The notes beneath the pieces are model-generated. The model made no database searches. It was not told where the DNA came from and saw only the letters and a program-made list of their open reading frames with translations. A DNA stretch of 42,323 nt from Acinetobacter sp. BY419 (GTDB lineage Bacteria > Pseudomonadota > Gammaproteobacteria > Pseudomonadales > Moraxellaceae). Position numbers and translations under genes: made by a program. The DNA is taken from assembly GCF_019038395.1 (NCBI RefSeq), contig NZ_JAGFXZ010000028.1:1-42323 (forward strand), read 5' to 3'. Below, piece by piece: positions 8,621-17,162 of the stretch. Positions within the stretch are counted from its first letter, which is position 1; every line of letters starts with the position of its first letter.

Positions 8621-10084
8621 ATGCGTATCTTTCAACGAATTCACAATAAACTGAACTGGTCGACTCGCCGTTATGTGGCGTTAACCATCAGTCTGCTGGC
8701 TGTCAGCTATCTGGCATCTGCCATGTATCATACTTATAAGCCTTTGCCGGAAGGCTTGAATTACACTGGCAAGCTGCGTCATGCCGAAGTCAAATTTCTG
8801 GCCGATCAGACCTATCTGGATGCCGAAGGAAAACAGCATCTAGATCATCGCATTTTTAATGAAATGCTGAAAATGATTGAAGAGGCCAATTCACTGATTG
8901 TGCTGGATATGTTTTTATTTAATCAGCAAACCGGGACATCGAAACAGGAGCATCAGGCATTGAGTCAACAGCTGACTGATGCTTTGATCAGTAAACGTCT
9001 GGTGCAGCCTGAGGTGGAAATCAAGTTTATTACCGATCCCATTAATTCGGTTTATGGCGGGATCAAGTCTGAGCAGTATCGGGAATTGCGTCAGCATGGC
9101 ATAGATGTCATTGAAACCAATCTGATCCCCTTGCGGGCTTCCAATCCGGGTTGGTCAGGTTTCTGGTATTTATGTTGCCAGGGCATGGGCAATAATCCGG
9201 AAAAAGGCTGGTTGCCAAATCCATTTGGGCCAGAAAAAATTACCCTGCGCAGTTATTTTGATTTATTTAACTTTAAGGCCAATCATCGCAAAACTTTGGT
9301 GGTGGATACCGATCAGGGCTGGAAAGCACTGGTGACGTCCATGAACCCGCATGATGGTAGCTCAAGGCATTCCAATATCGGCTTATTGGTCTGGGGTACC
9401 ACAGCAGTAGATATTCTGAAAACTGAACAGTCTGTCGGCATGATGTCACAAGCCAATATGCCAGCCATTGTTGCTGGTGATTTTCAGGCAGAAAATACCC
9501 AGCCACAGGTGCAGGTCCTTACAGAAAAAGCCATTTATGATGCGATTCTAAACCTGATCCAGACTGCTAAAGCCAATGATCAGATTGATCTGGCCATGTT
9601 TTATCTGTCTGAGCGCAAGATTGTCAAAAGCCTGATTGCGGCCCATGATCGCGGTGTCAAGGTTCGGGTTTTGCTTGATCCAAATAAAGACGCTTTTGGC
9701 CGTGAGAAGAACGGGATTCCAAACCGCCAGGTGGCTTCGGAACTGCATAAAGCAGGTATTGCTGTGCGTTGGTGTCATACTCAGGGTGAGCAATGTCATA
9801 GCAAAATGCTAATAAAGCGCAATGCCCAGCAAGCTGAAATGATTTTGGGCTCGGCCAATTTCACCGCACGGAATCTGAAAAACTATAATCTGGAAACCGA
9901 TATGCGTGTACTTGGTCAGCCTCAGGCCGAAGTCTTCAGGGAGGCCCAGCAATATTTTGAGGGGGCATGGTCAAATCTGAATGGTCGCTCAATGAGCGTA
10001 GACTATAGGCACTATGCAGAAAACTCGTTCTTTAAATATTGGTTATATCGTTTTATGGAATGGAGTGGCTGGTCGACGTTTTGA
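8621..10084 (+). CDS. Phospholipase D/cardiolipin synthase-like protein, membrane-anchored
   Basis: A 487-residue protein with one N-terminal transmembrane helix (about 18-36) and two PLD domains. The first HKD motif is canonical: His222-x-Lys224-x4-Asp229. In the second, His392-x-Lys394 and the later GSANFT (409-414) are present, but the usual Asp is Arg399. Family members hydrolyse phosphodiesters or transfer phosphatidyl groups, as in cardiolipin synthesis, with the domains on the periplasmic side of the inner membrane. The loss of the second Asp and the long insert between the domains argue against simple equivalence to E. coli ClsA. The ATG at 8621 is the only one that keeps the anchor helix. 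It sits directly behind a terminator hairpin. Confidence 0.8.
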   Translation: MRIFQRIHNKLNWSTRRYVALTISLLAVSYLASAMYHTYKPLPEGLNYTGKLRHAEVKFLADQTYLDAEGKQHLDHRIFNEMLKMIEEANSLIVLDMFLFNQQTGTSKQEHQALSQQLTDALISKRLVQPEVEIKFITDPINSVYGGIKSEQYRELRQHGIDVIETNLIPLRASNPGWSGFWYLCCQGMGNNPEKGWLPNPFGPEKITLRSYFDLFNFKANHRKTLVVDTDQGWKALVTSMNPHDGSSRHSNIGLLVWGTTAVDILKTEQSVGMMSQANMPAIVAGDFQAENTQPQVQVLTEKAIYDAILNLIQTAKANDQIDLAMFYLSERKIVKSLIAAHDRGVKVRVLLDPNKDAFGREKNGIPNRQVASELHKAGIAVRWCHTQGEQCHSKMLIKRNAQQAEMILGSANFTARNLKNYNLETDMRVLGQPQAEVFREAQQYFEGAWSNLNGRSMSVDYRHYAENSFFKYWLYRFMEWSGWSTF

Positions 10085-10101
10085 TTTTAAATCCCACCTA
10101 A

Positions 10102-10147
10102 CCTCCCTTTTTAAAAGGGAGGAAAGTCCCTCTTTGAAAAAGAGGGA
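10102..10147. repeat. Tandem pair of intergenic palindromes (CCTCCC/TCCCTC type)
   Basis: Two adjacent hairpins: CCTCCCTTT with AAAGGGAGG (10102-10122) and TCCCTCTTT with AAAGAGGGA (10127-10147). They lie between convergent genes and could terminate both. Similar C/T-rich palindromes occur at 11355-11415 and 31304-31324, suggesting a repeat family, though sequence identity is limited to the arms. Confidence 0.55.
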
Positions 10148-10167
10148 TTTAGGGAGATTTTTTATTA

Positions 10168-10635
10168 TCAGCTTTTTGGCTCTGGATTTGGCGGAACCAG
10201 CTGATCCAGCTCTTTATCTGTTAATTGATCCAGTTCAGAAATATCGGTTTTAATTTTCCATTGGGTTTCATCATCGACCGGATTGGGTAGACGCGCTTCT
10301 AGCCAGTCACAGACCACATCGGGTGGGAAATCTGCATGATTGCACTGGATCACCCAGGACAGGAAATCTTTGGCGACACCATTCATATACGGTGGTGGGG
10401 ATACGGGAAGGAACTGAGTCGGAAGACGTTCATTTTTAGAAATATAATTCAGAACATGACCTAGCTCTTGCACGGTTTGCCAAGCCAGCGGATGATCTAC
10501 ATTGATCTGAAATTTAAACCACCATGCATGTTTGCCATTTGAGCCATAGCTATCAATCCGTTCTTTCTGAACACTCGGCACTTTAGAAAAAAATTCATAT
10601 AAACGATCGAAATTTAAATCAGCCACGGTATTCAA
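10168..10635 (-). CDS. Conserved hypothetical protein, probably cytoplasmic
   Basis: A 155-residue acidic protein without a signal peptide or membrane segment; I do not recognise its family. Visible features are a Trp-rich middle (KHAWWFKFQINVDHPLAWQ, about residues 35-53), a Pro-rich stretch (LPVSPPPYMNG, about 76-86), and an acidic, repeat-like tail where SELDQLTDKELDQLVPPNPE ends close to the C-terminus. It converges on the phospholipase D-like gene, and the palindromes at 10102-10147 lie between the two ends. No functional partner is evident nearby. Confidence 0.6.
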   Translation of the reverse strand: MNTVADLNFDRLYEFFSKVPSVQKERIDSYGSNGKHAWWFKFQINVDHPLAWQTVQELGHVLNYISKNERLPTQFLPVSPPPYMNGVAKDFLSWVIQCNHADFPPDVVCDWLEARLPNPVDDETQWKIKTDISELDQLTDKELDQLVPPNPEPKS

Positions 10636-10805
10636 CTCGAAACATTAAAAAAGCAATTTTAGCATAAAGCAGCAGCCTGCCGGTGCGCCCGTCAGATTGA
10701 AAATGCCTAAGCACTTTACAAAAAATTGCAGCTCCAGCGAGCTTATCCATATTTTTTGCATCTATTTTGTATAAAATATAAGCAATCTATTGGGAGGAAG
10801 CTCAA

Positions 10806-11255
10806 ATGAAAATAGTATTATCGAGTGCAATATTCACTGCATTGCTATTGGGAGCTTCTGCACAGAGCATGGCTGGTAATGCCTGGATCGGTTATAGTGG
10901 TGTAGACCGATCCACACCAAATTATCGCAGCGCACCACGATCCTATGATCCACCACGACAGCATTATCCGCAACGTCCAGTACCACCACGTCCACATCCG
11001 CAACGACCACCACATTGGGGTTATCCGCCTGCGCAGAGTCAAAGTGGCCTAAATATTCAGTATCAGGCGCCGACCACCATTTATCAAAATTCTAATAGTT
11101 ATAGCTGGGTCAATGGTGATCCGAATGTAGCCCGAATTGAAAGTTCAAGATATACCATTATTAGTGACTGGCAGCGTCTGGGTTTACCTGCACCACCGCG
11201 TGGAAGCTACTGGATCTATGAGAATGGACGTTATGTGCTGGTACCGAATCGTTAA
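10806..11255 (+). CDS. Secreted proline-rich protein with RcnB-like C-terminus
   Basis: A 149-residue protein with a clear Sec signal peptide (hydrophobic residues 4-20, cleavage near SMAG) and a Pro/Arg/His-rich middle (about 40-82) built from short PPR, RPHPQR and RPPHWGYPP units. The C-terminal segment DWQRLGLPAPPRGSYWIYEN (about 119-138) followed by a YVLV strand resembles the RcnB-type domain of periplasmic proteins tied to nickel and cobalt homeostasis. A periplasmic or envelope role is likely; metal dependence is only inferred. The start has a strong ribosome-binding site (GGGAGGAA, 7 bp before ATG) and a TATAAAAT -10 element lies 30-35 bp upstream of the start. No metal transporter gene is adjacent. 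Confidence 0.75.
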   Translation: MKIVLSSAIFTALLLGASAQSMAGNAWIGYSGVDRSTPNYRSAPRSYDPPRQHYPQRPVPPRPHPQRPPHWGYPPAQSQSGLNIQYQAPTTIYQNSNSYSWVNGDPNVARIESSRYTIISDWQRLGLPAPPRGSYWIYENGRYVLVPNR

Positions 11256-11354
11256 TTTGAGTTTTTTTTATGAAAAGGGCCAACCATAGAGGATTCAAGA
11301 GAGAAAGTTAAATGAACTAATAATCTCATCCTTGAGCGACTATTTTTAAAAAAC

Positions 11355-11415
11355 ATCTCCCTTGCGCAGCAGTGCTGCTCATCTCCTGGATGGAGAGGGG
11401 ATTTTAATTCCCTCA
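11355..11415. repeat. Intergenic palindrome cluster
   Basis: Contains the inverted repeats AGCAG/CTGCT (11368-11379) and TCTCC/GGAGA (11382-11396), then a GGGGATTTTAATTCCC palindrome. It lies between the ends of convergent genes and resembles the C/T-rich palindromes elsewhere in the window. Confidence 0.35.
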
Positions 11416-11425
11416 TAAAAAAGTA

Positions 11426-11923
11426 TTAGGCCAATTCGTCATCTTCTGGACGTGGCGTTTTACCAAGTGGCAATGGCTTTTCACTGTGTTTGTCACGGAT
11501 CACGGATGGATAGGTCCATGAGGCATAGCGCACCACGAGTATCGCAAAAGCCAGAATCAGAATCGAACCGGTAATAATGACCAGATCCATACTGGCTTTA
11601 TGGGTGTGTTGAATATCCGCGATCAGTAAACGGGTCAATGCGGTAATGGCGATATAAATCAGGAAGCGTACCGGCATATGATTGGTTTTAAAGTAGATCC
11701 CGACCATGGCGCCAAGTTCCAGATAAATAAACAGCAGAAGAATGTCATCAATGGTGGCGAACTGTTTGACGGTCAGAATATCGATGACGGTATGGCCGGC
11801 GGACCAGATCACCATACAGCCAATAATAAACAGCGCAATATAATGAAAGCTTTCTACAGCGAGATTACCAAGACGATCGAGGAGGGCTTCAAATTTTTCA
11901 ACTTTCAAACGGGATTTTGACAT
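11426..11923 (-). CDS. PsiE-family inner-membrane protein
   Basis: A PsiE/phosphate-starvation-inducible family protein of 165 residues with four hydrophobic segments: about 25-45 (SFHYIALFIIGCMVIW), 60-80 (DDILLLFIYLELGAMVGIYF), 85-105 and 115-137 (DLVIITGSILILAFAILVV). The reading frame extends further upstream to 11989, but the ATG at 11923 has a perfect AGGAGG 5 bp before it and begins MSKSRLKVEK, so this start is chosen. E. coli PsiE is about 136 residues; the extra length here is an N-terminal cytoplasmic part and a charged Pro-rich tail. PsiE function is not established, and no Pho box is obvious to the eye. Confidence 0.82.
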   Translation of the reverse strand: MSKSRLKVEKFEALLDRLGNLAVESFHYIALFIIGCMVIWSAGHTVIDILTVKQFATIDDILLLFIYLELGAMVGIYFKTNHMPVRFLIYIAITALTRLLIADIQHTHKASMDLVIITGSILILAFAILVVRYASWTYPSVIRDKHSEKPLPLGKTPRPEDDELA

Positions 11924-12098
11924 ATTATCCTCCTGATTTTTCATATGATATAAAAGATACTGAGAGAATAGCGTGCAAAGATCATGCACAGAATGATTGA
12001 ATGAAAAATAAAGATTAAATTATTTGAACTTTTGCGCTTTTTTTAGACTAAATTGCTATATTGTATAAGTGGTACATTGAATAAATAGGAGAAAAAAA

Positions 12099-12305
12099 GT
12101 GTTAGATAAAATTCAAACAAAAATTAGCCAATTAGAAGCCGGAAAAAAGTTAATCCTCGGCGTAGGCATTAAGGCTGAAGATATGCAAAAGGTGGTGGAA
12201 CTCTGCGAGTCTTTAGAGTCAGAGGGGAATATCAGAATTGTGAATAAACATCTCAATCCGAAAAGCAATAATCAACCAGATACATTACTGATTCAGAAAG
12301 TTTGA
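12099..12305 (+). CDS. Small conserved protein with GTG start, unknown function
   Basis: A 68-residue protein with no signal or membrane segment; I do not recognise a family. It starts with GTG, preceded by a good TAGGAGA ribosome-binding site 7 bp away; the next possible ATG would remove a third of the protein. The N-terminus (MLDKIQTKISQLEAGKKL) is helical and amphipathic. The rest (VGIKAEDMQKVVELCESLES, then IRIVNKHLNPKSN) suggests an alpha/beta fold. A strong terminator follows 16 bp after the stop, which supports a real monocistronic gene. It is divergent from the PsiE-family gene. Confidence 0.7.
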   Translation: MLDKIQTKISQLEAGKKLILGVGIKAEDMQKVVELCESLESEGNIRIVNKHLNPKSNNQPDTLLIQKV

Positions 12306-12320
12306 TTTTTACATCTTTAT

Positions 12321-12350
12321 AAAAAACGCCTGCTGATGCAGGCGTTTTTT
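12321..12350. terminator. Bidirectional terminator between convergent genes
   Basis: A 13-bp perfect stem (AAAAAACGCCTGC with GCAGGCGTTTTTT) with a 4-nt loop. It serves the small GTG-start gene on the left and the acyl-CoA dehydrogenase on the right. Confidence 0.92.
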
Positions 12351-12367
12351 ATTGCAGTTTTCTGAGC

Positions 12368-14149
12368 TTAGGCTTGGGTGGTAAAATACTCTTCAGAGAA
12401 ATTCATGATTACGTCAGAACCTGATTTCACTTTAGTAATGCGTAATGCCAGTTCAGGCAGAATACGTTGCACAAAATAATGTGCCAAAGCGAGTTTATTT
12501 TGATAGAACTCACCCTCTTTATTTTTTGCTGCATTCGCAATGCGCGCGAACATATAAGAGAAGCTCAACAGACCTACAGCGTGCAGATAGTCGACTGCGG
12601 TCGAGTTCGGGAAGTCATGACTTTCTCTTGCTGCTTCCAGAATGTATTGAGTCACCGATTCCACTTCAGTCGCTGCATCCAGTGTGGCATCTTTGATGAA
12701 GTTCAGGTCTGCATCCAAGCTATTGGCAAAGTCACGGATTTCAGAGATATATTCAGAGATATATTCACCGCCACATTTAATGGTTTTACGACCGATCAAG
12801 TCTTGTGACTGTATGCCGTTGGTGCCTTCATAAATCTGGGAAATACGCAGGTCACGGATACATTGCTCCACGCCCCATTCGCGGATATAGCCATGACCAC
12901 CGAAGACCATTTGTGCATCCAATGTTGCCTGAAATGCAGTATCGGTTAAATAAGCTTTTGCGATTGGTGTCAGCAAGGCCACGCGGTCATTGGCTTTTTT
13001 CACAGCTTCTGGATCGGTAGAGAACTTGGTGATATCCAGCTGTTGACCCACATACACCGCAAATGCACGCGAAGCTTCATTGTTGGCACGTACATTCAGC
13101 AGCATACGGCGCACATCGCCATGAACCAGAATGCTGTCTGCAGGTTTGTCTGGTGATTGAACACCAGTCGCGCTACGACCCTGTAAACGGTCTGTCGCGT
13201 ATTGTGCAGCGTTTTGATAAGCAAATTCAGAAGCACCTAAGCCTTGGATACCCATGGACAGACGTTCGTAGTTCATCATGACGAACATTGCAGCCAGGCC
13301 TTCATTTTCTTTGCCGACCAGGTAGCCTTTAGCACCGTCAAAGTTCATCACACAGGTTGCTGATGCCTTGATGCCCATCTTGTGTTCGATTGAGCCTGGG
13401 CTAACCGGGTTGCGCTCCCCTAGAGAACCGTCTTCATTTACCAGGAATTTCGGTACGATGAATAAAGAAATACCGCGTGAGCCAGCAGGTGCATCGGGTG
13501 TTTTTGCCAAAACCAGGTGGATGATATTTTCCGCCAGGTCGTGATCACCACCGGTAATGAAAATCTTGGTACCGGTAATGCTATAGCTGCCGTCTTCATT
13601 GCGTTCAGCTTTGGTCTTGATAATACCCAGATCAGTACCCGCATGTGGTTCGGTTAAGCACATCGTGCCTGACCATTCACCTGAATAAATTTTAGGTAAA
13701 TAGGTTTCTTTTTGTGCTTGTGATGCATAGCTGTTGAGTGCCATACCTGCACCGACAGAAAGTAGCGGATACAGCATGAAAGACGGGTTGGTTGCAAACA
13801 GCATTTCATCAGAAAGTACGGTCAGCATTTTCGGCATTTCCTGGCCGCCCCATTCCATATCTGCGCCCAGGCCAATCCAGCCGCCTTCAGCATATTGTTT
13901 GAAGGCTTCTTTAAAGCCCGCAGGTGTGGTCACATTGCCATTTTCATATTTTGCGCCTTCTTCATCACCTGTACGGTTCAGGGGAAGCGTGACATTTTGT
14001 GAAAATTTTGCCATTTCCTCAAGAATTGCTTCTGCGGTTGCAGCATCCAGATGCGCTAAATTTTCATTGGCCTGCCAGAATTGTTCTGCATTGAAGACAT
14101 CGTTCAGGATGAATTTCATATCGGCAAGTGGCGCGTTATAAATTGGCAT
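12368..14149 (-). CDS. Acyl-CoA dehydrogenase, long (DmdC-like) type
   Basis: An FAD enzyme of 593 residues that oxidises an acyl-CoA to the 2-enoyl-CoA. It has an N-terminal extension beginning PIYNAPLADMKFILNDVF, the middle domain signature MCLTEPHAGTDLG (about 163-175), the FAD-binding GTKIFITGGDHD block, and IYEGTNGIQSQDLIGRK near residue 440, where the Glu of YEGT is the usual catalytic base. The roughly 130-residue C-terminal domain is that of the DmdC/long acyl-CoA dehydrogenase group, which is longer than the 380-residue short-chain enzymes. The substrate cannot be deduced. A closely related paralogue lies upstream on the same strand, separated by a terminator. Confidence 0.92.
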   Translation of the reverse strand: MPIYNAPLADMKFILNDVFNAEQFWQANENLAHLDAATAEAILEEMAKFSQNVTLPLNRTGDEEGAKYENGNVTTPAGFKEAFKQYAEGGWIGLGADMEWGGQEMPKMLTVLSDEMLFATNPSFMLYPLLSVGAGMALNSYASQAQKETYLPKIYSGEWSGTMCLTEPHAGTDLGIIKTKAERNEDGSYSITGTKIFITGGDHDLAENIIHLVLAKTPDAPAGSRGISLFIVPKFLVNEDGSLGERNPVSPGSIEHKMGIKASATCVMNFDGAKGYLVGKENEGLAAMFVMMNYERLSMGIQGLGASEFAYQNAAQYATDRLQGRSATGVQSPDKPADSILVHGDVRRMLLNVRANNEASRAFAVYVGQQLDITKFSTDPEAVKKANDRVALLTPIAKAYLTDTAFQATLDAQMVFGGHGYIREWGVEQCIRDLRISQIYEGTNGIQSQDLIGRKTIKCGGEYISEYISEIRDFANSLDADLNFIKDATLDAATEVESVTQYILEAARESHDFPNSTAVDYLHAVGLLSFSYMFARIANAAKNKEGEFYQNKLALAHYFVQRILPELALRITKVKSGSDVIMNFSEEYFTTQA

Positions 14150-14256
14150 AGTGTGTCACCTGTTTATTGTTTGATTAAATGGGTTTTACTCAGTCTAAAT
14201 GACTCAAAATCTGAATGTTAGACGACTAAAGGTTAATTCTGTAACTCTTTATAAAG

Positions 14257-14290
14257 AAAAAGGACTGCCTGTTCATTGACCGTCCTTTTT
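14257..14290 (-). terminator. Terminator between the two acyl-CoA dehydrogenases
   Basis: AAAAAGGAC (14257-14265) pairs with GTCCTTTTT (14282-14290), and A/T runs flank both sides. It lies 28 bp past the stop of the upstream acyl-CoA dehydrogenase, so the two paralogues are at least partly separate transcription units. Confidence 0.75.
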
Positions 14291-14317
14291 CTGTGATGCG
14301 CTTAGTCTGGCACTAAC

Positions 14318-16120
14318 TTAGAATGCGAAATGTTCTGCATCCAAGCTCATCAGTGGATCTACACCTGTCGCAATCACTTCAACGTGTGAACGAACGCGTG
14401 GCAGAATTTTCTTGAAGTAGAAGCGTGCTGTAGTCACTTTGGCATTGTAGAAGTCAACTTCAGTGGTGCCAGCAGCCAGCTGCTCTTGAGCAACCAGTGC
14501 CATACGTGCCCATAGGTAAGCCAGAGTGACATAACCAGAGAAGTACAGGTAATCGACTGCAGCCGCACCAACTTCTTCAGGGTTTTGCATCGCGCGCATA
14601 CCAATTTGCATGGTCAGGTCGCCCCATTCCTTGTTTAGGGCAGCCAATGGTTCAACGAATTCTTTCATTGCAGCATTGTCTTTGTGTGCTTCAGTAAATT
14701 TGTGGATGATCTTGGTGAAGTCTTTTAACATTGCACCTTGAGTACCCAATACTTTACGGCCTAACAAGTCGAGTGCCTGGATTTCAGTAGTACCTTCGTA
14801 CAAACAAGCAATACGTGTATCACGTACGATTTGCTCCATGCCATGCTCAGAAATAAAGCCATGACCACCGAATACCTGAACGCCGTGTTTCGCAGCTTCA
14901 GAACCGGTTTCAGTCAGGAATGCTTTTGCGATAGGTGTTAGCAATGACAGGATATTATCTGCAAATTTACGGTCGGCTTCTTCTGCAGCATGTTCAACCA
15001 CGTCAGCATATTGCGCCAACAGGTAAACCAGTGCACGACCTGCTTCAGCATATGCTTTTTGCGTCAACAGCATGTTACGTACTGCTGGATGCACAATAAT
15101 TGGATCTGCTTCTTTTTCTGGGGTTTTAGGACCACTTAAAGAACGCATTGCCAGACGGTCTTTGGCATAGGCAAGAGCACCCTGGAAAGATGCTTCAGAA
15201 GCTGCCAGACCTTGTACTGCCGTACCGATACGTGCTGTGTTCATGAAGGTGAACATGCAGTTCAGGCCGCGGTTTTCAGGCCCAATCAGGAAGCCTTTCG
15301 CGTTGTCAAAGTTAATGACACAGGTTGCGTTACCGTGGATCCCCATTTTGTGTTCGATTGAACCACAACGCACACCATTACGTTCGCCAATTGAACCATC
15401 AGCATTCAGATTGAACTTCGGTACGATGAATAATGAAATACCTTTGGTGCCTTTTGGTGCACCTGGCAGGCGAGCAAGTACGATATGGATGATGTTTTCA
15501 GCCATGTCGTGTTCCCCAGCAGAGATGAAGATTTTCTCGCCAGAAATTGCGTAGCTACCGTCTGCTTGTGGCTCAGCTTTGGTACGGATAATACCCAGGT
15601 CAGAACCTGCATGAGATTCAGTCAGGCACATGGTACCAGTCCACTCACCTGAAACCAGTTTAGGTAGGTAAGCATCTTTTTGTTCATCTGAACCATGGTG
15701 TTCTAAAGTACGAACTGCACCGTGAGACAGGCCAGGGTACATGCCCCATGCCCAGTTCGCAGTACCGACCATTTCAGAAATAGTAATGCCTAAAGAATTT
15801 GGTAAGCCTTGACCGCCGTATTGTTCTTCAGCAGAAAGTGAAGGGAAGCCAAGCTCGATGTATTTTTGATAGGCTTCTTTAAAGCCAGTTGGCGTGGTAA
15901 CAACGCCGTCATTCCAGGTACAACCTTCACGGTCGCCGACCTGGTTGATAGGAGATAATTCATTTTCACAGAAGTCGGCCGCAGCTTCTAAGTACTGATC
16001 TACCAGCTCGCGGCTTACGTTTTCTTGGAATGCAGGGAGATTTGCATAGTGTTGTTCAGCATTTAATAATTCATGCAAAACAAATTGCATATCACGTAAA
16101 GGCGCTTTGTATTGTGGCAT
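14318..16120 (-). CDS. Acyl-CoA dehydrogenase, long (DmdC-like) type, paralogue
   Basis: A 600-residue FAD-dependent acyl-CoA dehydrogenase with the same architecture as the neighbour at 12368-14149: N-terminal extension (PQYKAPLRDMQFVLHELL), MCLTESHAGSDLG near 165, GEKIFISAGEHDMAENIIHI near 198, and LYEGTTEIQALDLLGRK near 443 with the catalytic Glu in YEGT. The C-terminal domain includes AAVDYLYFSGYV and RFYFKKILPRV, also found in altered form in the paralogue. It probably acts in fatty-acid beta-oxidation. A clear promoter lies about 200 bp upstream. The acyl-CoA ligase at 31481-33121 resembles the ligases that feed such enzymes but is 15 kb away. Confidence 0.92.
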   Translation of the reverse strand: MPQYKAPLRDMQFVLHELLNAEQHYANLPAFQENVSRELVDQYLEAAADFCENELSPINQVGDREGCTWNDGVVTTPTGFKEAYQKYIELGFPSLSAEEQYGGQGLPNSLGITISEMVGTANWAWGMYPGLSHGAVRTLEHHGSDEQKDAYLPKLVSGEWTGTMCLTESHAGSDLGIIRTKAEPQADGSYAISGEKIFISAGEHDMAENIIHIVLARLPGAPKGTKGISLFIVPKFNLNADGSIGERNGVRCGSIEHKMGIHGNATCVINFDNAKGFLIGPENRGLNCMFTFMNTARIGTAVQGLAASEASFQGALAYAKDRLAMRSLSGPKTPEKEADPIIVHPAVRNMLLTQKAYAEAGRALVYLLAQYADVVEHAAEEADRKFADNILSLLTPIAKAFLTETGSEAAKHGVQVFGGHGFISEHGMEQIVRDTRIACLYEGTTEIQALDLLGRKVLGTQGAMLKDFTKIIHKFTEAHKDNAAMKEFVEPLAALNKEWGDLTMQIGMRAMQNPEEVGAAAVDYLYFSGYVTLAYLWARMALVAQEQLAAGTTEVDFYNAKVTTARFYFKKILPRVRSHVEVIATGVDPLMSLDAEHFAF

Positions 16121-16320
16121 ATCGGTTTCCTCAATACTGGTTGAACCAGCGTTATAATCTTAGATGAACTAAAACCTGTCTTCACTGACACGGTTTGGAA
16201 TGGTCTAATCGTGCAACAACTTCCCCTGCGGTACAAGCTTTTCGGGGTGATTTCTTGGTGACTGTAAAGTCAAAGATTAATCTGCTTGTAACATTAAATG
16301 TCTTGAGTATAAAGACTTTA

Positions 16321-16349
16321 GCTATATTTTATAGGAAAGGAATAGTCAA
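16321..16349 (-). promoter_or_regulatory. Candidate sigma-70 promoter for acyl-CoA dehydrogenase; 300-bp gene-free stretch
   Basis: Reading the minus strand, TTGACT (16344-16349) and TATAGC (16321-16326) are separated by 17 bp. This gives a 5' untranslated region of about 200 nt for the dehydrogenase ending at 14318. The rest of the gene-free stretch 16121-16421 shows no coding signal and no obvious operator. Confidence 0.55.
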
Positions 16350-16379
16350 CCGCATGTGCAAAAGAGAACACAATAAAAA

Positions 16380-16395
16380 AGCACCCGAAGGTGCT
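16380..16395 (-). terminator. Terminator of the lipoprotein gene
   Basis: AGCACC (16380-16385), a stable CGAA loop (TTCG on the transcript), and GGTGCT (16390-16395). On the minus strand the stem is followed by a T-run. Confidence 0.8.
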
Positions 16396-16421
16396 GGTTG
16401 TGACGCATTGATTCCTATGAA

Positions 16422-17027
16422 TTAATAGGCAGGCACTTTAGGCTGGAAACGAACAAGGCATTTGCCATTGACTGTTTGTTCACCGATCTTAATCTGTACA
16501 GCAGTACCGTCTTTTTTGCCTTGGCAGGCTTGTAGCATCGCTTGTTGCTGTGCCTGACGTTGAGCGAGGCGCTGGTCAAACTGTTGGGTCAATTCTGCAC
16601 GTTTGGCATCAGTTAAGGCAGCGCCGCGTATCATGCCTCCACGCATATCGGCACGCATTGGATGATGTTCACCTTTCATGCCACGATATTCGCCACGTTG
16701 ACCTTTCATGTCTTTAGGGTCTGCTTTAAAGACCATCTGACAGGTGCCGTCTATAGTTTTATCACCAGCCTTGACCTGAATGGCTGAACCCACCGCTTTA
16801 TTGTCACACGCCTGTTGAAGCTGCTTGGCAAACTGCATGCGTTCCGCACGCTTTGCCTTAAACTGCTCACGCTGTTCAGGAGAAAGATGATGTTTTTTGC
16901 CTTCATGATGTTTCATCATGTGGGGCTGATCATTGCTTGAAACGTTGCTGGTAGATTGACAGGCAGTCAAAGCGCCCATCGATAAAACACTGGCACTGAT
17001 TAATGCTATTTTTGTCATGGTTTGCAT
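16422..17027 (-). CDS. Lipoprotein with duplicated two-Cys module, divergent from baeSR
   Basis: A 201-residue lipoprotein. A signal peptide (about residues 2-18) ends in the lipobox LTAC. The frame extends to 17096, but the ATG at 17027 gives a proper signal sequence. The mature protein contains two copies of a unit: a basic, Gln-rich helix (LSPEQREQFKAKRAERM, and LTDAKRAELTQQFDQRLAQR) followed by a module of the form A-C-x2-K-x2-G-x-A-[IV]-Q-[VI]-K-x-G-[DE]-x-T-[IV]-[DN]-G-x-C. The paired Cys of each module probably form a disulfide. The helices resemble Spy/CpxP-type periplasmic chaperones. The divergent position beside baeSR suggests control by BaeR or a role in sensing; both are inference. 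Confidence 0.78.
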   Translation of the reverse strand: MQTMTKIALISASVLSMGALTACQSTSNVSSNDQPHMMKHHEGKKHHLSPEQREQFKAKRAERMQFAKQLQQACDNKAVGSAIQVKAGDKTIDGTCQMVFKADPKDMKGQRGEYRGMKGEHHPMRADMRGGMIRGAALTDAKRAELTQQFDQRLAQRQAQQQAMLQACQGKKDGTAVQIKIGEQTVNGKCLVRFQPKVPAY

Positions 17028-17162
17028 ATGATTTATCCCGTTAAAGGTCTGATTCTTTTGATCGTTAAAGATTAAACAATAAAGATGTAGAAACAATGAA
17101 GGGTTTTTTGATGCAGTGTTCGCTACAATAATGAATATAGAAGAAAAATTGAGATTTCTGTT

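Noticed and set aside
11924..11989. N-terminal extension of the PsiE-family frame
   Set aside because: The ATG at 11923 has an ideal AGGAGG site and the upstream part has none.
13734..14141. Plus-strand open frame of 135 codons in the first acyl-CoA dehydrogenase
   Set aside because: Antisense shadow of a well-supported gene, with Ser/Pro-rich composition typical of such shadows.
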